From positions 90,106-154,105 of the forward strand of contig CANTFL010000417.1 of NCBI GenBank assembly GCA_947650285.1: a stretch of DNA of 64,000 nucleotides, given 5' to 3'. Each line of letters opens with the position of its first letter. Position 1 is the stretch's first letter. Source of the stretch: Hyaloperonospora brassicae. Taxonomy: Eukaryota; Oomycota; Peronosporomycetes; Peronosporales; Peronosporaceae. Both the position numbers and the translations under genes were made by a program. A model generated the notes under the pieces. That model worked only from the letters and a program-made list of their open reading frames with translations, searched no databases and was not told the origin of the DNA. This document shows, piece after piece, positions 20,145 through 29,303 of this stretch.

Positions 20145-20557
20145 AATTTGTCTATCAGTCTCAAAAAAGTTTTTGGGGGTGCCGTAAGGTCGACTATTTG
20201 GGACACCAAGTGTCGATTGATCGTTTGGAGGCTCAGCCCAAGAACTGCGAGTCGTTGGTCAACATCCCGTTCCCTAGCACGCTACGAGCTATGCAATCTT
20301 TTCTCGGGAGTTTGAACTATTACCGCCGCTTCATTGAAGATTTCGCGGTGTACGCCGCGGTGTTATATGAGTTAAGAGAATCGGATTTCTTCGAGATCGG
20401 CCGATCTCAGCTCGCAGCAGGAGAAGAATGGTTGAACGAAGATCGATGGAAGGAAGCCAAGGTTGCTTTCACTATGCTAAAGGCTAAGATAGCTACCGCT
20501 CCTATGCTCATACATTTCGACCCAGATTGCCCCCCCTGTGATCGTAGTCTACGCTAG
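20145..20557 (+). pseudogene. pol: Element A pol, part 2: RT thumb region between two frame breaks
   Basis: After the stop at 20142 the frame runs on to a homopolymer cluster (A6 G T5 G5, 20163-20179), where the recognisable sequence moves to the -1 frame: CRKVDYLGHQVSIDRLEAQP, then SFLGSLNYYRRFIEDFA, both typical of the RT thumb and connection of Gypsy elements. This frame ends at 20557. A second shift in a run of seven C (20530-20536) leads to the next ORF. Both shifts are at homopolymers, so sequencing error is a real alternative to mutation. Confidence 0.75.
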
Positions 20558-23210
20558 CAAGTGGGCTGTTTCAGCGGCCCTGATACAGGAGTACGAGGGC
20601 GTATACCATCCGGTTGCGTTTACTAGCCGCACCTTGAAGCCCAACGAGCTTAACTATGGAACGGTGGAAAAGGAAGTGCTGGCGCTACTTCGTGTTTTGG
20701 ATGTATGCTACACTACGCTTGCTTCGCGAGAGATCACTGTGCTGACCCGACATTCTACGTTAGCGTGGTTGATGCAATCTCGAGGACTCAACGGGAGATT
20801 AGGATGGTGGGCTGCTTTGTTGTCGAACTGGACTATGGAGGTGAAGAGGTGCGAAAAAGGAGAAGAAGAGATTCTGGGTATGCTAGCAGCAAGTATCACC
20901 CCGAGAGAAGAGGTAGAAGAGATGCTGATCGCGATTTCCCCTCGAAAAGACTGCCGACTCAAAGTATCGATGCCTCCTCCAACGGTGGAAACGGATGAAG
21001 AGTTGTTGGTGGCCAGTTTCGACGGATCGGCTAGGATCAAAAATAAAGGAGGGTCGTACAGTGCTGTGGTATGGAAGTTACCCGAGTGGACGATTGTGGC
21101 GGCAGAATCTAGATATGCTCACGATTTGACTGTGAATGAAGCGGAGTATAATGGCTTGCTATTGTGCTTTGAGTTACTCGCCGATCTGGAAAGGGGGCGA
21201 GTAATTCTGTGTGGAGATTCTAATTTGGTGATTCGACATATGCGCGGTGAGATCGACTGCAAGGCACCGGGCCTTCAGCTTCTGAGACACAAAGCGTTGG
21301 AGAAGCTGCGGTCATGGCCTAGTCACGAGTTTCTACATATGAAGCGAGAGTGGAATCAGAGCGCAGATCGACTAGCCAGCACAGCGTTGCAGAACGAAAA
21401 AGGAAGAACAATTGTAGCTGAAGAAGATCGGCAAGATCTGATGACACTGAACCGTCTCGACGAATTGTTGAAGCCCAAGCAAGATGGTCAGCTGGCTCGG
21501 GTAACTGCAATCACGAGATCGGCCGAGAGGATACGTCATGAACCTGAAGTGATACAGGAAGAGATAGTGCAGCGAATTAGGATTCAACGGATTGTCCAAG
21601 CTCAAGATGAAGAGCGTTGGATTGTTAATCTCAAGAAGTATCTAAGTGGCGATGTGTCAAACTTGGACGCGGGAGCAGTGAAGGTATGCGCAAAGCTGGC
21701 GCCGGAGTACGAGATCGATGAGAGCGATCTGCTATTTTTCTGCCCCTCGGCGAAAAGAAAGTCAGAAGATCGTGATGGTCTGATGCGGTTGGTGATCCCT
21801 GAGACGTTGCAACAAGACTTCTTGCACCACTATCATACGAGTCTAGAAGGGGGCCACCAGGGTATCGGCCGAACTTATCAGAAGGTTAGATCGCGATTCC
21901 ATTGGAGAGGACTGTACCGGAGCGTTCAACGATATGTGGGCGAATGTATCGACTGTGAAACCGGAAAAGGAAGCCCGATGATTCATGGGAGATCCCCGGG
22001 GAATCTACACGCATCCTATCCATTCCAGATCATTGCAATGGATCATATACCGTCGTTGCCCAAGTCCATCAAAGGGAACACCGAACTGCTCATTTGGGTG
22101 GACCTCTTCTCAGGATATGTAATTGCAAAGGCTAGCTCTTCACGGACGGCACAAACAATAGCGGAAAATTATGAAGAATGTGTGTTTCGACGCTTCGGGG
22201 CTAGCGAGGCTACCAGGCACGATCGAGAACCGGGATTTATGTCCGACTTCTTTCGAGCCTTCAGCCGGATCGTAGGACAAAAACAGCGTGCTACCATGGC
22301 TTACAGGCCACAAGCAAATGGAACAGCCGAGCGAATGGTGCAAACCTTGACGCATTCGCTCAAGATGTACGTGGCTGAAGTTGACCAACGAGACTGGGAT
22401 GAGTATGCTGAGCGGCTCACATTTGCCATCAACACCGCTCAAGATCGAGTTCGAGGGGACACCCCATTCTATCTGATTCATGGATGGGACCCGCGATCAA
22501 CGTTGGAAGCTACGTTATCAGTGGGAAACACGAGGACGAGAGATCGCGATCCAAAGCGGTGGAGATATAGTATTCAAAGACAATATCAGCGAGCTCGATC
22601 AGCGGTGAATGATCAACTACGACTTGCGATCCACGAGAGGGCAGATCGCCATAACGAAGATGTAGAACCACACGAGATCGAAGTGGGAACGCAAGTTTGG
22701 CTATACCTGGATCGAGTTAAAGAAGGATATGCGAAGAAGCTAGCGCACATGTGGCATGGGCCATTCCGAGTTGCAGACATATGTGGAGAGCACGCTGTGA
22801 AACTGGAGATCGCTGGGACCCCGTATCGGCTATTTCCGATTGTACATTTATCGAAGCTAAAGAAGGTAAAAACGTTCCCTGAACGGCCGAAGGATCAGCT
22901 TATGATAGACGAAGCAGATCGTTTGGACTTTGATGAAGCTTTGCTGCCAGAAGACAGTTGGGAGAGCGATCTCGAAGAGGGAGAATACGAAGTAGAAGAA
23001 ATACTGGACGTGCGATCTGGTAGGAAAACCCGTTATGGGCGAGTACACCGACAGTTTCTGGTGAAGTGGAAGGGACATCCCGATTTAAGTTGGGTGGATG
23101 AGGCCGATCTGAGTTGTGGGGCGATCTTGCAAGAGTTTGAACGGAACCGAGTGAGTCGAAACCGTTTTGAAGCAATGCAGTCTCACGAAGGCAAGTCGGA
23201 CGAACCTTAA
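20538..23210 (+). CDS. pol: Element A pol, part 3: RNase H, second RNase H, integrase, chromodomain (890 residues)
   Basis: Residues 1-120 are the end of the Gypsy RNase H (VVYASKWAVSAALIQEYEG, then a closing ILGMLAASI). Residues about 155-285 are a second, archaeal/plant-like RNase H: Asp162 in FDGSA, Glu201 and Glu203 in NEAEYNG, Asp227 in GDSN, and Asp277 in NQSADRLAS. Integrase has an HHCC zinc motif at about 430-475 (HHYHTS, GHQGIG, CIDC) and a core with Asp502, Asp562 and Glu598, a D,D-35-E spacing. The chromodomain at about 816-868 includes QFLVKWKGHPDLSWVDEADL. The nominal start lies within an RNase H strand, so the protein is normally continuous with the parts upstream. Confidence 0.9.
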   Translation: MIVVYASKWAVSAALIQEYEGVYHPVAFTSRTLKPNELNYGTVEKEVLALLRVLDVCYTTLASREITVLTRHSTLAWLMQSRGLNGRLGWWAALLSNWTMEVKRCEKGEEEILGMLAASITPREEVEEMLIAISPRKDCRLKVSMPPPTVETDEELLVASFDGSARIKNKGGSYSAVVWKLPEWTIVAAESRYAHDLTVNEAEYNGLLLCFELLADLERGRVILCGDSNLVIRHMRGEIDCKAPGLQLLRHKALEKLRSWPSHEFLHMKREWNQSADRLASTALQNEKGRTIVAEEDRQDLMTLNRLDELLKPKQDGQLARVTAITRSAERIRHEPEVIQEEIVQRIRIQRIVQAQDEERWIVNLKKYLSGDVSNLDAGAVKVCAKLAPEYEIDESDLLFFCPSAKRKSEDRDGLMRLVIPETLQQDFLHHYHTSLEGGHQGIGRTYQKVRSRFHWRGLYRSVQRYVGECIDCETGKGSPMIHGRSPGNLHASYPFQIIAMDHIPSLPKSIKGNTELLIWVDLFSGYVIAKASSSRTAQTIAENYEECVFRRFGASEATRHDREPGFMSDFFRAFSRIVGQKQRATMAYRPQANGTAERMVQTLTHSLKMYVAEVDQRDWDEYAERLTFAINTAQDRVRGDTPFYLIHGWDPRSTLEATLSVGNTRTRDRDPKRWRYSIQRQYQRARSAVNDQLRLAIHERADRHNEDVEPHEIEVGTQVWLYLDRVKEGYAKKLAHMWHGPFRVADICGEHAVKLEIAGTPYRLFPIVHLSKLKKVKTFPERPKDQLMIDEADRLDFDEALLPEDSWESDLEEGEYEVEEILDVRSGRKTRYGRVHRQFLVKWKGHPDLSWVDEADLSCGAILQEFERNRVSRNRFEAMQSHEGKSDEP

Positions 23211-23464
23211 CAATCTGGATAGGTATGCTGGGAGGCGGTAAATGCGGATGGAAGGGTTGAAAGATGTGCCAGACGGTAGCATATGCTGGTGGAGGGTGTT
23301 TTGTGTGTGAATATGGAGATAGTCAAGTGAATTACCCTACTGAATGATGTGGAGCGAGAAGGATCGAGGTCGTGGAAGTTACAAAGAATGAAGTATCAAA
23401 CAGAAGATGATTGAATGACTTACACGAGTATGAAAGACGATCGGGCTTGGACACCGATCTTAGA
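23211..23464. other. Gap between pol and the antisense ORF
   Basis: The two convergent coding regions (pol ending at 23210 on +, antisense ORF ending at 23465 on -) are separated by 254 bases with no recognised gene. No AATAAA signal was identified. Confidence 0.4.
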
Positions 23465-26059
23465 CTAAGATGATGGAGCAGGCTTGAACTTGTCCTGTAG
23501 ACGAGGGATCTGCGATCCGGGGTGATCCCAATAGGCGTTACGGAACTGATTGCGCCAAGGATCCTCTTGGTCCGCCATATCCAATGCCTCCAACAAGTCG
23601 GCGGGGTCGTTAGAGTGTCCTAACCCTGGATACCAAACTCGTTCTTCATGTGGGCGCGGATAGTGGAGGAAGAAGGGATCCAGCAAGATGTCGAGATCGC
23701 AGTGGCCAGCGATCATGCCGTTGAGTATCATCTTCAAGAAGTTCTTCCAACGTGCTCCAAAACGGGATCGGCGTTGCTTTCGTTGACGCCAGAATGTTTG
23801 CATGAACCGGCCGGATCGTCGTTGGGCCTGGGAGATCGGGAAAGCATGAGTAGACTCCCACAGAGCTTGGCGATGAGTGGACTCGAGCTCCAGGTAGCGA
23901 TGGCTCATGTCGCTGTACCATCCAGTCATGGTGAACGATATCGGGTTCACGGGGACCACGATATTATCCCAAGGGGCGGTAGCGTAAAGAGACTCGATGT
24001 GTTGCCGTGAGATCAGCCCAGAAGCCCAAGTCCCTGTAGGCGGGGCTCTCCCATGATTGTGGAAAGGGAACAGAAAATTCCTGGGCTTGGAGTAGTGGTG
24101 AAACAGCAGCTCAATGGTCATGGTCCGCACACAAATCATCGCGATGCGCGAAACTGACCACGGAGCGATCTCGGAAGCCACCCGTCGGGAAGGCGCCAGA
24201 TAGTTGGGAATCCACCGATCCCGTGGCTGCTGGAGTGGCGGAAGGTTGTCGAAATCGACGGAAGAAATGATTCTGTTGGCCACTGGGCGCGTCGGAAGGA
24301 TGATGCTGTTATCGCTGTCGGACAAATGGCGATCCGAAAGCGCAGTGGACCCCGGAGGCGGACTAACGGAGCCAGTCTCTGTGTGTGTCTCCCCTGTCGG
24401 CGACGCCTCCACATCTTCCACGTAACCATCATCTTGAATTTCAACTACGGGAACAGCCGCGACCGGAGTGGACGGGTACGAAAGATAACGAGGCTCCGGA
24501 GCGGCTGGAGAGGGCGACCGCGATAGTGTCTTAGCCAACATAGTAGCTGCGGAAGAAGCGGGAGCAACCTGAGCAGCCGGAGAGGGGTCCGGAATTGAAG
24601 ATCGGGCAGCCGATCTAGGTTGACGACGAGCGGCCGATCTCGAGTGGGACAATACAGAACGAGTTAAATCGTCCGAGCTGGAGTCCGACCCGGTCAGCTC
24701 CCCACTTCCCGATCCCGCCCCAGAAGTCGTGGACGAAGGCGGAGAAGAAGAGGAATCGGATGAAAGCTCTGGTGGGTCCGATCTGGGAAGTTTCTTGGAA
24801 GGTGTTGAGGGGTTCAGCGACAATAGCCGGGAGGCCACACGGGAGGTAGAAGAATCTCGGGATCGTGACCTTAGTTGAACACGCCGACGCTTGGCAGGCG
24901 GGCCAGACGATCTCGATCTGGACCTACGGGCAAGCGATCTCGATCTCTGGGTAGTGGAAGCGGGTGGCGATCTGACCTGAGTAGTACTCGTAGGCGTCGG
25001 TCGAACGGTCAATGTAGAGGATTGGGACCCGAGGATGGCACTGTTCAGTGTGTCGAGCAGCGCTCGGTGCTCGGCTATGGCCCGATCCCGATCGTGTTCC
25101 GCCACCTGTAGCTGGTCGTGTACCGTGAGGTGTTCCGCAAGCTGACGACGGAGGTTGGCGTTTTCTAGCCGCGAAAGTGCCAACTGACCCTCCAGAGGAG
25201 TCAAGCCATCCACTTGTTGTATGAGATCGCTGATCGAAGCCAGTCCCTCTGCGATCTCCGCCTGAGATCGAGCCAATTGCTCCTTCAAGTGCAAAACATC
25301 TATGTGAAGGAAAGACCTGTCGGAGGTCAGCTGGTCGCGCTGCCGTCGGAGAGAATTAAGCTCAGCTTGGAGCGAGTGCATTTGAGTCCTCAAAGCGTTC
25401 ACCTGTCGTTCCAAGCTGCCTTGATCCTCCTCGTTGGCACGTAACAAAGCGCGAAGTCGACGAACCTCCTCTGATTGATCGCGATGTGTCTGCAGAGCTC
25501 GTTTACAGTCGCTTAAAGAATGTACTGCGTCGACGTAGCGGCCCTGCATCCAATCGTATCGACGCTGGACGAAGGAGACGAAGGGGGCGACCAGTTCATG
25601 CAGAGAATCAATTTCTTTGTCCAAACGATCCCCCCGGGCGACCGCATCTCGGTATAAATGCTGAAGCTCATGAATGGTGTCGGCTTGGCTGCGGAAGGTG
25701 GCCTCGCGATCCCATAAATAAGAGATCGTAGCCAACGTAAGACGAACGTCGTCGGCAGAAACTCTTGGAACGCGGCCGGTAACGTCCGCAGCTGGAGCAG
25801 ACTCTGTACGAGACTCACTAATGGCCAGGGCGTCGGACCTAAATGCACCCAGAGTCGCCGGAGGTACGGGAAGTGAGGACGGTTCAAACGGACGATCTGG
25901 TGAGTCCGTGATGATCGAGGGCGATCCGACCGAACGGGAATCACTTAAAGACTCACGTCGATCCGGCGATCCAGGTGACGGGTCGCGATCCGGAGACAGG
26001 AACACGGTGGAGCCTTCCGACGAGATCGGCGAGGTGGGGAGATGCTTCGGAGGGACCAT
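23465..26059 (-). CDS. Antisense gene of element A: coiled-coil, RS-rich protein of 864 residues
   Basis: A complete ORF of 2.6 kb on the strand opposite to gag and pol, with no competing + strand gene, so chance openness is very unlikely. Residues 1-95 are Ser/Pro-rich with many SPD motifs. Residues about 105-345 are helical, with a strong coiled coil at about 190-340. Residues 372-403 are Arg/Ser-rich with a nuclear-localisation-like PAKRRRV (388-394). A Ser-rich linker follows. The last roughly 240 residues look folded and rich in Trp, His and Tyr (for example PWDNIVVPVNPISFTMTGWY). Its ATG is 88 bp inside the 3' LTR, so an antisense promoter in or near that LTR is likely. No homologue recognised. 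Similar features in reverse order occur in the antisense ORF of element D. Confidence 0.8.
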   Translation of the reverse strand: MVPPKHLPTSPISSEGSTVFLSPDRDPSPGSPDRRESLSDSRSVGSPSIITDSPDRPFEPSSLPVPPATLGAFRSDALAISESRTESAPAADVTGRVPRVSADDVRLTLATISYLWDREATFRSQADTIHELQHLYRDAVARGDRLDKEIDSLHELVAPFVSFVQRRYDWMQGRYVDAVHSLSDCKRALQTHRDQSEEVRRLRALLRANEEDQGSLERQVNALRTQMHSLQAELNSLRRQRDQLTSDRSFLHIDVLHLKEQLARSQAEIAEGLASISDLIQQVDGLTPLEGQLALSRLENANLRRQLAEHLTVHDQLQVAEHDRDRAIAEHRALLDTLNSAILGSQSSTLTVRPTPTSTTQVRSPPASTTQRSRSLARRSRSRSSGPPAKRRRVQLRSRSRDSSTSRVASRLLSLNPSTPSKKLPRSDPPELSSDSSSSPPSSTTSGAGSGSGELTGSDSSSDDLTRSVLSHSRSAARRQPRSAARSSIPDPSPAAQVAPASSAATMLAKTLSRSPSPAAPEPRYLSYPSTPVAAVPVVEIQDDGYVEDVEASPTGETHTETGSVSPPPGSTALSDRHLSDSDNSIILPTRPVANRIISSVDFDNLPPLQQPRDRWIPNYLAPSRRVASEIAPWSVSRIAMICVRTMTIELLFHHYSKPRNFLFPFHNHGRAPPTGTWASGLISRQHIESLYATAPWDNIVVPVNPISFTMTGWYSDMSHRYLELESTHRQALWESTHAFPISQAQRRSGRFMQTFWRQRKQRRSRFGARWKNFLKMILNGMIAGHCDLDILLDPFFLHYPRPHEERVWYPGLGHSNDPADLLEALDMADQEDPWRNQFRNAYWDHPGSQIPRLQDKFKPAPSS

Positions 26060-26099
26060 GAGATGGACTTAAGTGGTTGGAGCAAAGTTGATGAGTGAC

Positions 26100-26138
26100 T
26101 GCACTGAGGTCAATTGCTGTACAATGGACTTCAGTGCA
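26100..26138. other. Hairpin upstream of the element A polypurine tract
   Basis: The segments 26100-26111 and 26127-26138 pair over 12 positions (one G-T), and the loop holds a further 4-bp stem (ATTG with CAAT). It lies between the antisense ATG and the 3' LTR, the same place as the hairpin at 1419-1441 in element D. Confidence 0.7.
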
Positions 26139-26147
26139 GGGGGCGGT
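26139..26147 (+). other. Element A polypurine tract
   Basis: GGGGGCGG followed by T, directly before the LTR start TGTGG at 26148. It is the expected site for plus-strand priming, although it contains one C. Confidence 0.6.
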
Positions 26148-28011
26148 TGTGGCAAAGTCACTAATCAAATTTTCTACGAGGATCGGTGACCACATATTTG
26201 AGGCGCCACTTACTGGTGGAGAATTAGACCACGGGACCTGGCGATCCAATGAGAGATGGGAGGCGATCCCGACGGAGAAAGACGATACGATCCAACTGTC
26301 GTCAGACTGACGGGTATGGAACGATCTGAGACGGGGCGTGAAAAGGGATGATTCCCATGCTGCGATCTGGGACAAGGAATAATTTTAACGGTGCGATCTG
26401 GGACAAGGGACTGGATTGTACTAAACGGCTGATCTGAAGCAGAATTACTCTGGGAAAGGTGCATATGGGACCAGACGATGCGAAGTGACTCTGTGACAAC
26501 GGTGTTGAAGTCTATTAGATCGGTGACATTCTATACCGGGCTCCCAAAAGAAGTACTGATTTAGGTTAATTATGGACCGATCTGGAATTGTGGATGTTTG
26601 TGGGAGTCCGTGGGACCGTTGTATGAACTATGGATGGTCCCATTGAGCAGATAGACCCTTGGGAATGGTATTGGAGTACACACAATGAACGGAAACGACA
26701 TATAGGGCCGGATCGCACTGTGTCGAGCCTACTCGATCTCGAATTGGACGTCAGATCGGTCATGTTCCCTGCTGGTTATGGATATATCGATGATGGAGCT
26801 ATCGTATGATGATGTACATGCTCGTTGAAGGTCTGTGAGAGATGTCCCAAAAGTTCAGACCGAAAGAGCCAGTGGAAGCCGGTCGAATGGACGTCGCAAA
26901 ATGGATTTAGGCACATTCCTTATTTGGGTACTATTTTGGACCTTTCGGTACCAAAATTGGGTATTTGGTACCGTATTAGGAATTTGGTCCCTTTTGGTGT
27001 CTAGGTACGATATCGGGAGTATTGGCGCTATCTTTGGAGTACAGGTCACGAGATTTCGACACGTGTTCAAGGGGGCGGTCAAGCTTAAAGGTGATATCGA
27101 CTTGGAGAGTGACCTACGGTTGGGAATAGGCTTAAGGATAGGTTGGCTATTAATTTGGTTGGTTAATAAACAGACTTGAACTCTACTTCTTCTGCTCACG
27201 ACGCACGTTCCCCTCCCCTCTTCTCCGGGCAAGATTGATTTGGCTTCCCCGGCGGGTCAAGGCGCGCGTGTTACAAGGACACAGAAGACCGATCTTGGAT
27301 TGTTGGCCAAGATCGAGAAGAGCGATCTCGGGATATTTGGCCCGGATCGATCAAGTACTCACACTCAACTCAACTGCTAGGGTAGCAGCAACATCAGGAA
27401 AAGGAAAAGGACATTGGTTACAAGATCGCGAGACAGCTCAAGTGGTCAGAAGATCTGGACAAGGAGTTCAAGACAAGACCGAGCAAGACCGAAGCGATCT
27501 GCCGGGCAGATCGGCACGTTTCATTTTGGCGAAACAAGCAACCGATCCACCCATATTGCGCACTTCCGGCAAGATCGGCCGATCCCGAGACTAGATCGGA
27601 CCGATCCCAACGCAAGATCGACGCAAGACAACTATTTGCTGAGTGAAGATTTCCGCACAGCGAAGACCCCGATCCCGAAGACAAATCGAGATCGGTGTGA
27701 TTCAAGATCGAGATCGCGACATCGCCCAAGAGTGACTGCCGCGACTCAAGATCAAGATCGCAGAACCCCCGTTCGTGGTGTGAAGATTTCCGCACCGGAA
27801 GCGAACGCTCAACCCCAAACCCTCAGCGAGATCGACATCTCCCAAGGCCGTTACGAAGAGCTCAAGCCAGCCCAACCGACGGGTACACAAGGTGAGCACA
27901 AGGTTATACAGCAAGGCACGGATCGGAGTACCCCCTCCGTGAGTCGGCAAGTCTGGGCAAGTGGAAGATTGACACTCACTAAAGTAATTTTGTGAGATCG
28001 ACTTCACCACA
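26148..28011 (+). repeat. Element A 3' LTR, 1864 bp
   Basis: Matches 13510-15373 base for base at a fixed offset of 12638 with about four substitutions and no length change. It ends CCACA and is followed by the target duplication CTAA. Confidence 0.92.
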
Positions 28012-28015
28012 CTAA
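28012..28015. repeat. Target site duplication of element A, right copy
   Basis: CTAA, repeated at 13506-13509. Confidence 0.75.
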
Positions 28016-28260
28016 TGTTGGGACGGATGAATCAATGCAAAGAACGCCCAGCCATCTACCGAAAGTCCTCATGGATGAAGATCGTGGGTCACGAGGAAGA
28101 CCTCAGCGACTGGAGAATAGATCTGATAACGATGCGATCGAGAAAAAAGACTAAAGAATCGTTTGTCACGTCCATGTAACGTAAGCGGGGAGTTGCTCTC
28201 CGAGGATATCGATCGGTACAAACTATCCTACCAGAACGATTGCTGTTGTACATAAAATAG
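28016..28260 (+). pseudogene. Element B protease-to-RT linker, resumed after element A
   Basis: Decayed coding remnant. The piece at 28198-28255 (GGGGAGTTGCTCTCCGAGGA and beyond) matches A 19268-19325, in the acidic linker between protease and RT. It shows that element B continues on this side of the insertion. Confidence 0.6.
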
Positions 28261-29303
28261 GTCATGGGTATATCGCTTGAATGAAGACGGGATTTTGGCC
28301 AGAGATAAAATCCGATGAGTGAGTTCGATTTGAATATGTCTCATCTTGAAATGAATGGGTATTAGAAGACGGTGAATCTAGCCACCGAATTTGTTTTTTG
28401 TCTCCACTGCTTGCAGTTTTACCGAACGATGGATATTTACGTCTTGTAATGTCTTATGTAACAAACTATGCTTTGTCTTATGCAGAATGAAAACTATCGC
28501 GCGGTAGTGGGGCATATCTTTAGGAGGGCAGAAGTTTGGTGAAAACAAACACCAGCTTGTAATTGCCAGTGACCAGTTATTTGAATGCAAAGGTACTCAC
28601 ATCCGCACTCAACCGCACGAATTCCCCATTCCTAAACAACTGAGCTATTCTTTACTCCGTAAATATCGCTAACATTCAAAATATTAATGATGCCAAAGAA
28701 CCATACAAAGAATGCTATTACACACTATACGTCATGCACATATCGCCGCAAGATTAATCGCTAACTGTTACGTCTATGACATGGATCACTATTGACTAGA
28801 TTTAAGTCATAGAATCGGTAGTGACACTGTCGTAAGATAAAGAAATATTGATGTAGCGTATATTGAAGAATGGCCAACTAAGCTGATGGCGATTGTAAAG
28901 GGTCACTCGTCACTTCGTACTGGAACACCAGTAAGTAGTCAAATTTCAATAACAACAGTGAAGTTCAGTGCTCTACTAGGTATATTCACTATACAGAGGA
29001 AACGCAAGCAGATAAATCAAAGACTCTAGTTGTAGGAAAAGTAAAACTGTCTTTTTAATATAAATAAATTCAAATATCTCTTGATATATGTTTTGACCAA
29101 GCTTAATTATAATAATACAACTAAACGTATAATGACGTCTACTCACCACCCTTGTCGCGCGTCTAGCAGAGATTGGTTGGTTGACATAAAGATATCAACC
29201 AATGAGTAGGACTTGGGTCATCTCAACAATAGCACTGTATTTAATGTGTTAGAGCAATATTTAACATAATTTACTTTATTACCATTTTTTATAATGATAA
29301 ATT
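28261..29303. other. AT-rich block with no counterpart in element A
   Basis: Element A has only about 120-150 bases between the parts matching 28255 and 29304, whereas here there is about 1 kb. It is AT-rich and stop-rich in all frames; the best open stretch is 70 codons on the - strand (28378-28590). It is either a further insertion into element B or a strongly altered linker. No terminal repeats were recognised. Confidence 0.4.

Larger units (their letters stand above)
13510..28011 (+). mobile_element. Element A: young Ty3/Gypsy retrotransposon with second RNase H, chromodomain and antisense gene
   Basis: Length is 14.5 kb. LTRs of 1864 bp begin TGTGG and end CCACA, flanked by CTAA. The order is LTR, primer site, gag in two overlapping frames, -1 frameshift signal, pol (protease, RT, RNase H, archaeal-like RNase H, integrase, chromodomain), an antisense ORF on the - strand, a hairpin, a polypurine tract and the LTR. 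The domain set matches the oomycete group called Chronos, as I remember its description. The LTRs differ at only about four positions, so insertion is recent. Pol carries a stop and two frame breaks, so this copy is unlikely to be autonomous. Confidence 0.9.
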
